From contig CAKRLE010000010.1 in the NCBI GenBank assembly GCA_934359185.1, positions 1-64,000 of the forward strand: a DNA stretch of 64,000 nucleotides, written 5' to 3'. Numbering within the stretch: the stretch's first letter is position 1; each line of letters starts with the position of its first letter. The notes under the pieces are model-generated. The model did no database searches. It was not told the origin of the DNA and was given only the letters and a program-made list of their open reading frames with translations. The DNA is from an uncultured Lachnospira sp. (GTDB lineage Bacteria > Bacillota > Clostridia > Lachnospirales > Lachnospiraceae). Of the stretch, positions 1 to 9,214 are shown in pieces. Position numbers and translations under genes: made by a program.

Positions 1-425
1 TCATTCTTTACATATGTTCCATCTGCATTCTGATATTTCTTGCCACTCGAATCCTGCTTCCAGCCTGGTGTTGCATGGCCACTATTTGAACCACTTCCTG
101 TTGTACTATTCGGTATCTTTCCTTTTACCCACGCACCATTCTCATCTACATAGTATCTGTTATTATCTACCCACTCTGACTTTGCCATTGTTCCATCACT
201 CTTTAGATAATAATTTCCTACCCAGACGCTCTTCTGCATCACTCCTGCTGCATCCATATAGTACCAGTTTCCGCTTATCTGTCTCCATCCTTTTACCATA
301 TATCCATTTGCGTCAAAGTAATATGTCTTTCCGTCTACTGTCTTTGTCTCATTCTTTACATATGTTCCATCTGCATTCTGATATTTCTTGCCACTCGAAT
401 CCTGCTTCCAGCCTGGTGTTGCATG
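1..425. repeat. 77-bp direct repeat inside lysozyme gene
   Basis: Bases 1-77 and 349-425 are identical by eye. They encode the same segment (GWKQDSSGKKYQNADG and flanks) before successive repeat blocks, 348 bp apart, which is 116 codons and therefore in frame. The first copy may extend beyond the window. Identity at silent sites suggests recent duplication or conversion, so the module number could vary by recombination. Confidence 0.85.
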
Positions 426-1187
426 TTCATTCCCTGAACCACCTCCAGAAGTACTACCCACAACAAAATCCTGTAACAGCATATCCATATCAACTCTAGC
501 ATTAATGCCACTAATTGAACCATTGCTGCTATACTGCCATATCAAAGCACCATTTTCTTCACTATATCCTTGATAATCGCCATAACCAGCAATCCATCTA
601 TACCCAGATAACTCATCTTTATATAAAACATGCTCATTATAATTAACATTTGCATAATAGCCCGCACTACATCCCATAGCACTTATTCCTCTAAGGATTA
701 TCTTTACATAATCCGTTATTCGACGTCGTCCCTCATCAGACATATATTCAAGTCCATTCTGCTCATAATATGAACTTGCCTCAACATCAATGTATACTCC
801 CATTGGAGGTTTTCTTCCATTAAGCATTCTCTTTATATGTTCAACCTCACTATACGCTTCTGCCTCTGATAAAGCATACGAAAACAAATATACACCATAT
901 GGAATATTAAGTCGCTCACATTCTCTCATATTATACTCTGCATATTCATCATCCTGACTCGTTTCATCATTTCCATATCCAACCCTTATTATTACAAATG
1001 AAGCTTGTCCTGATTTTTTTACTCTATCCCAATCTATACTTCCCTGATGTTTAGAAACATCAATTCCTATCATTCCCTTTTTTAATATTGTAGATGCATA
1101 CACATCATTCCCCATTGCTCCAAGTAATAATACAAACATCATTACTGTTATAATTATTTTACTAAATAGTGTTTTGCCCTTTTTCAT
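1..1187 (-). CDS. GH25 lysozyme with choline-binding-type repeats (C-terminus off window)
   Basis: Secreted muramidase-type cell-wall hydrolase. The frame is open from an ATG at 1187 through the left edge, so the C-terminus is missing. Residues about 1-32 form a signal peptide (MKKGK start, hydrophobic stretch, VYAS). A GH25 domain follows, with GIDVSKHQGSIDW, a YIDVEAS segment and a WQYSS segment near its end. After a Gly/Ser linker come aromatic repeats such as GWRQISGNWYYMDAAG and DNNRYYVDENGAW, typical of CW_binding_1 (choline-binding) modules. A GGGAGA sequence precedes the ATG. It is followed upstream by choline-incorporation genes, which suggests the repeats bind phosphocholine on the cell's own glycan. 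The family assignment is firm; the choline ligand is inferred, because related repeats in clostridia can bind other wall polymers. Confidence 0.9.
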   Translation of the reverse strand, partial: MKKGKTLFSKIIITVMMFVLLLGAMGNDVYASTILKKGMIGIDVSKHQGSIDWDRVKKSGQASFVIIRVGYGNDETSQDDEYAEYNMRECERLNIPYGVYLFSYALSEAEAYSEVEHIKRMLNGRKPPMGVYIDVEASSYYEQNGLEYMSDEGRRRITDYVKIILRGISAMGCSAGYYANVNYNEHVLYKDELSGYRWIAGYGDYQGYSEENGALIWQYSSNGSISGINARVDMDMLLQDFVVGSTSGGGSGNEHATPGWKQDSSGKKYQNADGTYVKNETKTVDGKTYYFDANGYMVKGWRQISGNWYYMDAAGVMQKSVWVGNYYLKSDGTMAKSEWVDNNRYYVDENGAWVKGKIPNSTTGSGSNSGHATPGWKQDSSGKKYQNADGTYVKN

Positions 1188-1227
1188 TTTATAGTTTCTC
1201 CCATATGTATTGTATATAATATATCAA

Positions 1228-1249
1228 AAGGCTGCCAAAAGGCAGCCTT
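1228..1249 (-). terminator. Hairpin terminator after BCCT transporter gene
   Basis: A perfect 9-bp stem (AAGGCTGCC / GGCAGCCTT) with a 4-base loop lies between the transporter stop codon at 1316 and the lysozyme start at 1187. On the minus strand it is followed by a short T-rich stretch. It probably ends the phosphocholine-glycan transcript before the lysozyme gene. Confidence 0.7.
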
Positions 1250-1315
1250 ACAAACCCAATATAGTATAATTCTATTAATTAAATTAAGCAATAATAATAT
1301 TGCATAAAATAAAAA

Positions 1316-2845
1316 TCATTTGTGCTCTAATTCTTTAATATATTTCTTGGCATCTTTCAAAAAACTAATTGCAATCATTACAATCACCACTCCTATTGGA
1401 AACGCAGCTATAATACTGACCGATTGAAGATTATTCATAGAACTTTCAGCAAAAAGCAGTGCCATAGGAAGCATTATCAATAAAATACACCACATAAACT
1501 GTATCATTTTATTGGGCTGTTCATCATTTGCAAGTTTTCGATAGCTATAACATGATACCGTAAGTGCTATTGAATCAAACGATGTAGCATAAAATGCAAT
1601 CATTGTAATAAGAACAATGCACATAATTAATGGTGCACATGGAAGTGATTTTATAATTGAAACTATAAGCGTATATAAATCTCCATCAGCATTATATTGT
1701 GATATAAAATCAGCTGCTCCTGTCATCTGTTTACCCATAGAATAATTACCTAATATTATAAAACTTGATAATGTTGAGCCAACGCCAAATACATAACCAC
1801 CTACAATAGTCTGTCGAATAGTTCTTCCTCTCGATATATTACCGATAAAAAACGGAGCAGCCACACACCACACCATCCAATATGCCCAGTAATAGATTGT
1901 CCATGTCTGCGGAAAATTAGTTGTTCGTAATGAATCCGTATATGTAGATAATCCTATAAAATTTTGAATCATTCTGCCCAATGAAGAAAAACCTGTTTCC
2001 AGTATATACCTCGTCTCACCACCAAATAAAAGTACAAAACCCATTAATCCAAAGAAAAGATATATACAAACTTTTGCAAGAATACTTATTCCCTTAAAAC
2101 CGTGTAAAAGAGAATATGTATACACGATACATGTAATAATTAAAATGATTATATTTATTACCGTACGGCTGACATGCATATGAAAAATATCCTCTATTAT
2201 TGCTGCCATAAGAGGCGTCGCCACACTAAATGTTGTAGCTGTGCCAGCTATCAATGCAAAAACAGCAAGTAAATCTATCAATCTTCCAGGTACTCCATCT
2301 GTATGCTTTCCTAAAATCGGTCTACATGCTTCAGAATACTTCTGGCGACTGCGCTTACGTACATGAAGCATAAAACCAAACGCAACTGCAAGAACAAGAT
2401 AAAATCCCCATGGGATAAAACTCCAATGAAATAAAGGATACACACCAGCCCAATCCTGAATACTCCCCATCTCAGCCATATGAGGATCCGTTGCATACAT
2501 AATCCATTCAGAAAATGAATAGAATAAAATATCTGCTGCGAGTCCACATGTAAACATCATACATCCCCACGAAAAAAATGAAAACTTTGGTTTTTCATCT
2601 GGCTCCCCCAATACTATATCACCATACTTAGAAGCAGCTATGTATATAGATAATATAAATATCCCCAAGCCAATTATTAAATAATAGACTCCAAAAGTAT
2701 CACCAAAAAAATATCTTATCTGTCCTAATATGATATTAGATTGTTCCGGCATTGCAAAAAACACCACACATAATCCAATAATAATTATCAATGGAACTAA
2801 TGTTATAATCCAATCAATCTGCTTTTTCTCTATATTCTCTCCCAT
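1316..2845 (-). CDS. BCCT family choline/betaine transporter
   Basis: Integral membrane protein of 509 residues, about 12 hydrophobic segments. It belongs to the betaine-choline-carnitine transporter family: the aromatic signature (YYWAYWMVWCVAAPFFIG, near residue 315) is followed by ISRGRTIR, as in BetT/OpuD/CaiT proteins. It would import a quaternary amine. Its position 21 bp downstream of the fused choline kinase / cytidylyltransferase gene, in the same direction, makes choline the likely substrate. It would then replace the DMT-type LicB permease of pneumococcal lic1 loci. Family is certain; substrate is inferred from context. Confidence 0.88.
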   Translation of the reverse strand: MGENIEKKQIDWIITLVPLIIIIGLCVVFFAMPEQSNIILGQIRYFFGDTFGVYYLIIGLGIFILSIYIAASKYGDIVLGEPDEKPKFSFFSWGCMMFTCGLAADILFYSFSEWIMYATDPHMAEMGSIQDWAGVYPLFHWSFIPWGFYLVLAVAFGFMLHVRKRSRQKYSEACRPILGKHTDGVPGRLIDLLAVFALIAGTATTFSVATPLMAAIIEDIFHMHVSRTVINIIILIITCIVYTYSLLHGFKGISILAKVCIYLFFGLMGFVLLFGGETRYILETGFSSLGRMIQNFIGLSTYTDSLRTTNFPQTWTIYYWAYWMVWCVAAPFFIGNISRGRTIRQTIVGGYVFGVGSTLSSFIILGNYSMGKQMTGAADFISQYNADGDLYTLIVSIIKSLPCAPLIMCIVLITMIAFYATSFDSIALTVSCYSYRKLANDEQPNKMIQFMWCILLIMLPMALLFAESSMNNLQSVSIIAAFPIGVVIVMIAISFLKDAKKYIKELEHK

Positions 2846-2866
2846 ATAAATCCCCCTTGTACAATA

Positions 2867-4618
2867 TCATAATTTCTCTTTTACGATTTTATAGTATTCT
2901 TTAGCATACCTATATTGACGAATTGAATATTCTCCGAAATCAACTCCCAAATTTCTTTTATATTCGCACCAATTACTCCATAAAAGACCGCACACAGCAA
3001 TATAGCAATAAATCTTTATTCTTATATTATCTGGACAATTATATTCAAAATATATATCAATTAATTTATCAACCTGACTTCTATCATATAGTGAATATAT
3101 GCAAAACATTGCAATATCGACATGGGGATCCTGCATACCTGCATATTCCCAATCGATTAATCTTATATCTTCATTTCCATTACTATCTATTGTAAATAGA
3201 AAATTGTCTGGAACTGCATCTATATGTGTTAAACATTTCTTACCAACATGTTTTTCTACATATGGTCTTAACGACAATACATTTGTTTTAGTTAATTCAT
3301 AATCTTTATAGACTGATTTCACTCCATTCCACAATGATTCATAAAACTCAATCTGACCAAATATATCAAAAGCATGATCAACTTTTAAATTCATTTCATG
3401 GAATGTTTTTAAACATTTCATACACTTCTTTAAATCATCAACATTGTCGGGATCACATACCCTTGCACCTTCTAAAAATTCAGTAATTTTATAGCCATTA
3501 TCTGAATTAATATATTTAATATCATCACATAAATGCTTATCAGATATAACATTATATACTTGAGCTTCCTGTTTTCTATTAATTAACTGTTCTGTCCCCT
3601 CCCCCGGAATTCGCATTATGTATTTTTTTCTATTACACGAAAACAAAAAAGATCTATTAGTCATTCCCTTTTTTAACACATTAATTTCTGTTATATCATT
3701 TTCATTTACATTTAATGCATTACATATTATATCAATTGCATCAGATTTAAGATGGTCAGACTCACTATCCAATTCCCTTAATTGTTCATATGTATTTATC
3801 TCTATAACATCAGATGAATTAACAATCTTTGCTGCTACTGCCATCTTTCCATCATTATATAATGCCTCTTCCCAGAATCTATCGTCATAAATAGCATTCT
3901 TACACAATTCTTCTATACGCCCTCTGACTAACCTGGAATCTTCATCATCCAAATAACTTATTCCAATCATTTTATTTCCATCTGATAATCTAGGAACTGT
4001 CACCAATTCAAGCTTTCGATTAACATGTACAATACTATCATCGTCATATGTATCAGTTACCATATACCACGAATACAGTTCATTTCTTGAAAAAGGATTT
4101 TTCTTACACCATATATCACATGGAATAATATATGAATTACCTATATATCTAACTGCTTTTGCTAATGAATGTAAGTTATTCTTTGTTTTATATTCTGAAT
4201 TAATAATTAATTCAACCCCATAATCATCAATAAGATACTCATATCGCTCTTTCATAAATCCAACAATGACATATATCTTATTAATCCCAACTTCATGGAG
4301 CTGCCTTATAATTCTTTCTATTAGGACTTCTCCCTTAACCTCTATAAGCCCCTTAGGAACTTCAGTATTAATCGGAACCATACGCATACCATATCCTGCT
4401 GCAAGAATTATTGCATTTTGAGGCATTTCCTTTTTTATCATATCAATAGTTTTTTTAGTAATATCTAAATTACTAGAAAGATATCCATTATTAACTAATG
4501 CTTTTATTGTTTTATTCACCATTCCAAGTGAATAGCCTGATAGCTCAGCTATAGTTCTTTGATTTATTTTAGATGTTCTATAAATAGTGTTCAAAATATC
4601 CTTTTCTTGTATGTTCAT
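2867..4618 (-). CDS. HTH-LicC-LicA fusion: choline-phosphate cytidylyltransferase and choline kinase
   Basis: Trifunctional protein of about 583 residues. Residues 1-60 form a winged helix-turn-helix (ILNTIYRTSKINQRTIAEL...). Next comes a LicC-type nucleotidyltransferase with the LAAGYGMRM...PKGL signature around residues 69-90. The C-terminal part is a LicA/APH-type kinase with the HIDAVPDNFL catalytic motif near residue 468 and IDWEYAGMQDP near 490. It should phosphorylate choline and convert phosphocholine to CDP-choline, and may sense or regulate the pathway through its HTH. An in-frame TTG at 4648 exists, but the ATG at 4618 has AAAGG nine bases upstream and is preferred. It lies between licD and the BCCT transporter. 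Domain calls are strong; autoregulation is inferred. Confidence 0.88.
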   Translation of the reverse strand: MNIQEKDILNTIYRTSKINQRTIAELSGYSLGMVNKTIKALVNNGYLSSNLDITKKTIDMIKKEMPQNAIILAAGYGMRMVPINTEVPKGLIEVKGEVLIERIIRQLHEVGINKIYVIVGFMKERYEYLIDDYGVELIINSEYKTKNNLHSLAKAVRYIGNSYIIPCDIWCKKNPFSRNELYSWYMVTDTYDDDSIVHVNRKLELVTVPRLSDGNKMIGISYLDDEDSRLVRGRIEELCKNAIYDDRFWEEALYNDGKMAVAAKIVNSSDVIEINTYEQLRELDSESDHLKSDAIDIICNALNVNENDITEINVLKKGMTNRSFLFSCNRKKYIMRIPGEGTEQLINRKQEAQVYNVISDKHLCDDIKYINSDNGYKITEFLEGARVCDPDNVDDLKKCMKCLKTFHEMNLKVDHAFDIFGQIEFYESLWNGVKSVYKDYELTKTNVLSLRPYVEKHVGKKCLTHIDAVPDNFLFTIDSNGNEDIRLIDWEYAGMQDPHVDIAMFCIYSLYDRSQVDKLIDIYFEYNCPDNIRIKIYCYIAVCGLLWSNWCEYKRNLGVDFGEYSIRQYRYAKEYYKIVKEKL

Positions 4619-4667
4619 GTACATTAACCTTTCGTATTTTGTGAACAATTAGAGTATATGATATTAT

Positions 4668-4695
4668 AGGAATATTTTCAACTATAAATATTCCT
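4668..4695. promoter_or_regulatory. Inverted repeat upstream of HTH-licCA, candidate operator
   Basis: Two perfect 10-base arms (AGGAATATTT / AAATATTCCT) are separated by 8 bases. They overlap the licD stop codon and directly abut a TATAAT sequence (minus strand, 4663-4668), about 50 bases before the HTH-licCA start. The geometry suits a dimeric regulator, plausibly the HTH domain of the downstream protein. A weak hairpin is the alternative. Confidence 0.5.
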
Positions 4696-5518
4696 ATAAT
4701 AAATATTGTCCCATATCTAATTTTATTATTTGATGCGTTTTTCTATCCTCTTCAGGTGGAAGCTGCATATAATCTCCATATGCTTGTGTCAAAAATGCAT
4801 CATAATCCTCTGGAATTTTAAATAAATCATTCTCAAATTTAATATCAATCATCTTATCAAATATCGCTTTAGGAAAATACCAATAATTATAACAAGAACC
4901 CGAGTGAACACATATATTATGTGTATTCTCATGCTTATCATATAATTTTTCCATTTTAGCCTTTATGTATCTGGATGAAAATACATGTGATAAAATCTGA
5001 ACAGGAAGGAATTTAAAATATTTCAGATTTGATTCCCCTTTCCACACCTTAAAACCACCTTTTATAAGCAGCATATGTGCCAAAAGCTGCATCCTAAACG
5101 CTTCAATTTTTCTTATAATATTATTGTCTGATATATAATAGTACGGAAAAACATCTACAAAAATCTCATTATGTTTTGCCATTGCATTTGACTTATTTTC
5201 TATATACTGTGTTCCTAAAAGTCTTATTTTGGTGAATACTAATGGATTTTCATCATTAGTATTATAATTGTCAACAAAATATTTATCACCGAGTTCCTTC
5301 TGTGCGACTTCTAAAAATCTTCTATAATCTTCCTTAGGCATTCCTATATCCATATCATCGTCCCATGGTATAAATCCTCCATGCCTAACTGCACCCAACA
5401 TTGAACCTGCATCAAGAAAATAATTAATATCATATTTTTTACATATTCTCTTAATTTCTCTTGCAATCATTAACTGAGCCTTGCGTAATTGCTCATGCTC
5501 GTTAGTTTTTTCCATCAA
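4694..5518 (-). CDS. licD: LicD family phosphotransferase
   Basis: Cytoplasmic protein of 274 residues of the LicD/FKTN nucleotidyltransferase-fold family. The hallmark LGAVRHGGFIPWDDDMDIGM spans about residues 40-60, where the Asp cluster coordinates metal. LicD enzymes move phosphocholine from CDP-choline to sugars of surface polymers. The gene immediately precedes the fused choline kinase / cytidylyltransferase gene, which supplies CDP-choline. The start ATG at 5518 is preceded by GGGAGAT. An earlier ATG is absent. Confidence 0.88.
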   Translation of the reverse strand: MMEKTNEHEQLRKAQLMIAREIKRICKKYDINYFLDAGSMLGAVRHGGFIPWDDDMDIGMPKEDYRRFLEVAQKELGDKYFVDNYNTNDENPLVFTKIRLLGTQYIENKSNAMAKHNEIFVDVFPYYYISDNNIIRKIEAFRMQLLAHMLLIKGGFKVWKGESNLKYFKFLPVQILSHVFSSRYIKAKMEKLYDKHENTHNICVHSGSCYNYWYFPKAIFDKMIDIKFENDLFKIPEDYDAFLTQAYGDYMQLPPEEDRKTHQIIKLDMGQYLL

Positions 5519-5541
5519 TATCTCCCTCTTCGTAAATATCC

Positions 5542-6639
5542 CTATAATTTAACCAAGTTGTTCTCAATGTTTTCACAAGTATCACATATTGAAAACTTCT
5601 GAGCCTTCTCTTTGGCATTCATATATATACTCATAATAGTTCCATCATTATACTTCTCTATTATAAGCTCTATCAGCCTCTCAATCTCATCTGACGAATT
5701 CTCTGTTGTCAAAAAGCCATTTATTTTATCATCAATAACTTCTGGTATTCCTCCAACATTATTAGCTATACATGGAATACCATATGCCATAGCTTCAACC
5801 AATGCTATTCCAAATACTTCCTGACATGTTGATGGATACACAAATATATCTGCCTCACTTAGATACTGTGATACATCTGTCTTCTGACCATAAAATATTA
5901 TATCGTTATTAATATTAAGATTCTGAGCCTGATTCTTTAATTCACCTATCTGTACTCCATCTCCAACAATAGATAACTTTACATTATACTTTTTCTTTAC
6001 TTTGGCAAATGCATCAAGTAACAATCCAATGCCCTTTTCTGGTGCTAATCTTCCTATGTATACTATGTTATATATAGGCTTTGATTCTATTGTATTTTTT
6101 TCTGCTTTCTTTAATAGTTGTGGCGATATTCCATTGTAAATTACTTTACATTTATTATTGCTAATTTTATATCTTCTTTCACAACTTTTTCTTCCTGCCT
6201 TTGATACGAACCATACTTCATCTGATACATCAAAACATTTTTGAAATATCATATCCATTATTTTCAATTTAATACCATGATAGTCTATCTGTGACATATC
6301 ATCATAACACGAATGTACCATTGTAACCCCATGTTTATGTGTTATTTTTTTAGCAAATATATAGTATAGTTTCAAAATCGGGTCACCATGATGGACTATT
6401 ATTACATCTGAATCCACACAGTAGTTTATGAGCATTCGTAATTTTTTTATATTGAATCCTTTACCATTGCCCGACAGATTAACAACATTAATGCCATCTG
6501 CTGACATCTTGTCATATATGCACCCACCTCTTGAAACAAAGCAAAATATGTGATCAAGTCTTCCATATTTCCCAATATCCCTGCATAAACTTTCTATACC
6601 ACCTGTCTCACCACTTGTTAATAAATGTAATACCTTCAA
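5542..6639 (-). CDS. GT4 family glycosyltransferase
   Basis: Retaining glycosyltransferase of 365 residues with a GT-B fold. The N-terminus has HLLTSGETGGIESLCRD, and the nucleotide-sugar domain has YIGRLAPEKGIGLLLDAF (about residues 194-211) and VYPSTCQEVFGIALVEAMA (about 270-290), the E-x7-E motif of GT4. It probably adds one sugar to the lipid-linked repeat unit in the cytoplasm. Donor and acceptor cannot be read from the sequence. It lies in the same transcription direction as its neighbours with gaps of about 20 bases. Confidence 0.88.
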   Translation of the reverse strand: MKVLHLLTSGETGGIESLCRDIGKYGRLDHIFCFVSRGGCIYDKMSADGINVVNLSGNGKGFNIKKLRMLINYCVDSDVIIVHHGDPILKLYYIFAKKITHKHGVTMVHSCYDDMSQIDYHGIKLKIMDMIFQKCFDVSDEVWFVSKAGRKSCERRYKISNNKCKVIYNGISPQLLKKAEKNTIESKPIYNIVYIGRLAPEKGIGLLLDAFAKVKKKYNVKLSIVGDGVQIGELKNQAQNLNINNDIIFYGQKTDVSQYLSEADIFVYPSTCQEVFGIALVEAMAYGIPCIANNVGGIPEVIDDKINGFLTTENSSDEIERLIELIIEKYNDGTIMSIYMNAKEKAQKFSICDTCENIENNLVKL

Positions 6640-6658
6640 ATTTTCTCCTCTATAAAAC

Positions 6659-7612
6659 TTATTTACTTTGCAATCTAATTCTTATAGCTTTTGCGATTGT
6701 TTTAATTTTTTCAGATTTATAATTTTTTAAAATCATCCATAATTCATAAATAAATTTTTTTGTTCCATTTTGACACTTATAATTATTTATTTCACGACAA
6801 TCAGACTTATTATATAATGATATTATTTTACGGCTTACTAAAAATACATTTAGTTCTTTTATGAGCTTCATCCTTTTTGCAGTTAGTGCAATATGCTCTA
6901 TTGAATCATTATATTCACGCTCTTTATTATTATAGTCAAAATGCGTTAATGATGTTTCTATTTGCCGATAATTATATAATTTCGAATTTATGAATATAAC
7001 CCTTTTGCAATAAGATATGGCATCAAATAAGATTGCCATATCCTCGTAAGCAGTTTTGTTTTCTTCAAATAATATGTTATTGTTTATAAAAACATCCCTT
7101 TTAAACACTTTATTCCATCCAAATCCTTCTATATCTTTGGATTGCAAAAAAATCGCCGCCGTTTCTTTACCCGTGTAAACCTTTTTTTTCATGTTGTACT
7201 TTGATAATCTAGGCGTATACCATTTTATTATATCCTTATTTTCGTCTACATAATTAAAGGAATAACAAGCCAAATCTGAATTATAGACATTCATTTTTCC
7301 TATTATAATTTCATATGCTTGTCTCTCTAAAAAATCATCACTATCTACAAAAGTAATATACTCTCCCGTTGCGTTTTTTATGCCACAATTCCTTGCAGCA
7401 GCTGCCCCTGGTTTATTTTCTATAAAAAGTTTAACTCTGTCATCTTTTCTTGTATATTCTTTACAAATTTCCATAGATAAATCTGTTGATAAATTTTCTA
7501 TCAAAATCACTTCAATATTGCTATATGTTTGTGATAAAACACTATCCAGACATTCAGCTAAATATTTTTCTGAATTGTGTATTGGTATAACCACAGATAT
7601 TTTATCTTTCAT
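6659..7612 (-). CDS. GT2 family glycosyltransferase
   Basis: GT-A type glycosyltransferase of 317 residues. The N-terminus ISVVIPIHNSEKYLAECLDS and the FVDSDDF metal-binding motif near residue 90 identify GT2. The second half (SLTHFDYNNKERE...) resembles capsule side-chain or backbone transferases. It sits two bases downstream of the second LicD-like gene and is probably translated with it. Sugar specificity is unknown. Confidence 0.87.
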   Translation of the reverse strand: MKDKISVVIPIHNSEKYLAECLDSVLSQTYSNIEVILIENLSTDLSMEICKEYTRKDDRVKLFIENKPGAAAARNCGIKNATGEYITFVDSDDFLERQAYEIIIGKMNVYNSDLACYSFNYVDENKDIIKWYTPRLSKYNMKKKVYTGKETAAIFLQSKDIEGFGWNKVFKRDVFINNNILFEENKTAYEDMAILFDAISYCKRVIFINSKLYNYRQIETSLTHFDYNNKEREYNDSIEHIALTAKRMKLIKELNVFLVSRKIISLYNKSDCREINNYKCQNGTKKFIYELWMILKNYKSEKIKTIAKAIRIRLQSK

Positions 7613-7614
7613 AT

Positions 7615-8304
7615 TTAATAATATATTGCCTTCCTACTTATAATTACTTCTTTTAAATTTGACTTATAATTTTTATCTGGTATTTTCCATCCATCTCCAT
7701 ATAGCGAAGATAAAACTTCTTCATAATTCTGTGGTATCTTAACATGGATTCCATTAAATTCTTTAACTATAATTGTTTTTATGCAACTGACATCTTTGTA
7801 AACAGCCCTATAATCCATATACTCATTGTTAATATATTCTTTATTTTCTACTTGAACACAATTGTACAATATTGATGACGAAGCTTCATTTGGTTTCATT
7901 TTCCACAACGAAAAATCGCACAAAACATTTTTCCATTTATACCCCTGCCCTGTTATTACATCATTTTCCTCAAACTGTCTATATTTTTTAAATCCAGCTT
8001 TTTTCATATTATTTTCAAACTCATTCCAAGCAAATTCTTCATTTTCAATAATTGCAAAATCAAGATCATCATCCCAAGGAATAAGCTGCCCATCTCGTAT
8101 AAGCCCTAATAAAGTCCCTGAAACCGCTATACAATTATAATCATATGCAATAACAAGATTCATCAACTTTTTTAATGTATCATTGCCATGCTTTTGATAT
8201 GCTTTTATTTTCTTTTCTTCTTTTCTTTCATTATGCTTTATTCTAAACAAATGCCATAATGGATATAATACTTTTGTTTTCTTTAACATCATTTTAAAAT
8301 TCAT
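7615..8304 (-). CDS. Second LicD-like phosphotransferase
   Basis: Protein of about 229 residues with the LicD signature GTLLGLIRDGQLIPWDDDLDFAI around residues 60-82 and a C-terminal ALYGDGW-like segment (SSLYGDGWKIPD), both typical of the family. It may attach phosphocholine, or a similar phosphoalcohol, at a second position, as LicD1/LicD2 do in pneumococcus. An in-frame reading starts at 8373, but that overlaps the upstream GT-D gene by 68 bases. The ATG at 8304, one base after that gene's TAA, allows termination-reinitiation and is preferred. The ATG at 8319 has GGGAGG 15 bases upstream and is also possible. Confidence 0.8.
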   Translation of the reverse strand: MNFKMMLKKTKVLYPLWHLFRIKHNERKEEKKIKAYQKHGNDTLKKLMNLVIAYDYNCIAVSGTLLGLIRDGQLIPWDDDLDFAIIENEEFAWNEFENNMKKAGFKKYRQFEENDVITGQGYKWKNVLCDFSLWKMKPNEASSSILYNCVQVENKEYINNEYMDYRAVYKDVSCIKTIIVKEFNGIHVKIPQNYEEVLSSLYGDGWKIPDKNYKSNLKEVIISRKAIYY

Positions 8305-8305
8305 A

Positions 8306-9193
8306 TTACTCTGGAGCATATAGTCGTGCTCTTTCCTCCCTTGAAAAAACTGTCTTTTTTTTATTTTCATCATAATATCTCGCTAAATGTCCTACATCCC
8401 AGCACATATATCCTGAGTCAGTCAGTTCAGGAATCATTGCTTTTCCTGCCATTCCCAAAATAAATACTATTATATATTCCTTTGAGACCATCTTATGTAT
8501 TGTTTTAATTATATTTTCATGTTCATCCCATGCGTTAATTTTAGGTGCATCTATTCTAATAATATCGTCTGCTTCTGAAAAAATATTGTATTGAAGTGAT
8601 TCTATTATTCCTTTTCCTGAAACAATTGCTAATTTTTTGTTGTTAAATAACGATTTTAATTTCCCAAAATAATTATCTGATTCTTCAGTTCCATTATACT
8701 CTAAATCAACAGATGTAAAAGTAGCATCTATGTAAGTTGTATTCTTATTACAATATGAGTAATAAAATTTTCTATAATCATATGCCATTCTTCTATAAAA
8801 TCTTTTATCATTGTCTGATTTATTATATAATGGTATGAAATATCCACTATTAATTCCGACATATAAATCATCTCTAGACTCTGTCAAAGTTCTCTTTAAT
8901 ATTTCAGCTATTTCCTTCTCGTATTTTTGAAATGGTTGATCATATCCCATCATTAATTTTATTTCACCATCACCAGTTCTAATAAAACTTTTCGGAGATG
9001 ATTTTATCAATTGTAATGTTTGCATTTTAGAAAGAATGTTCAATTTGTCATCTCTATTTAATAATTCATATTCATAAAACCCATCATCTAAAATTTTATC
9101 AGTTAGGTATACTATATCCTCTTCCCTTTGATCCCATAAACTATGTTTTGTTAAATAATTAATATTTCTTATTAGATTTTTTATTCTTCCCAT
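8306..9193 (-). CDS. GT-D fold glycosyltransferase (DUF1792 type)
   Basis: Protein of about 295 residues resembling the streptococcal DUF1792/dGT1 family, a glycosyltransferase fold distinct from GT-A and GT-B. The SFIRTGDGEIKLM segment near residues 68-80 carries the D-x-E motif that binds metal and nucleotide sugar. A central KKLAIVSGKG strand and VFILGMAGKAM near the end fit the Rossmann-like fold. The ATG at 9193 has AAGGTGG eight bases upstream and is preferred over GTG at 9205. In streptococci this family extends glycan chains on surface glycoproteins; here it is embedded in a polysaccharide locus. Confidence 0.8.
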   Translation of the reverse strand: MGRIKNLIRNINYLTKHSLWDQREEDIVYLTDKILDDGFYEYELLNRDDKLNILSKMQTLQLIKSSPKSFIRTGDGEIKLMMGYDQPFQKYEKEIAEILKRTLTESRDDLYVGINSGYFIPLYNKSDNDKRFYRRMAYDYRKFYYSYCNKNTTYIDATFTSVDLEYNGTEESDNYFGKLKSLFNNKKLAIVSGKGIIESLQYNIFSEADDIIRIDAPKINAWDEHENIIKTIHKMVSKEYIIVFILGMAGKAMIPELTDSGYMCWDVGHLARYYDENKKKTVFSREERARLYAPE

Positions 9194-9214
9194 ATAACTA
9201 ACCACCTTAAAATT

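Noticed and set aside
14..573. Plus-strand open frames at the left edge
   Set aside because: They are antisense to the lysozyme gene and consist of Leu/His/Ser-rich sequence with no ribosome site.
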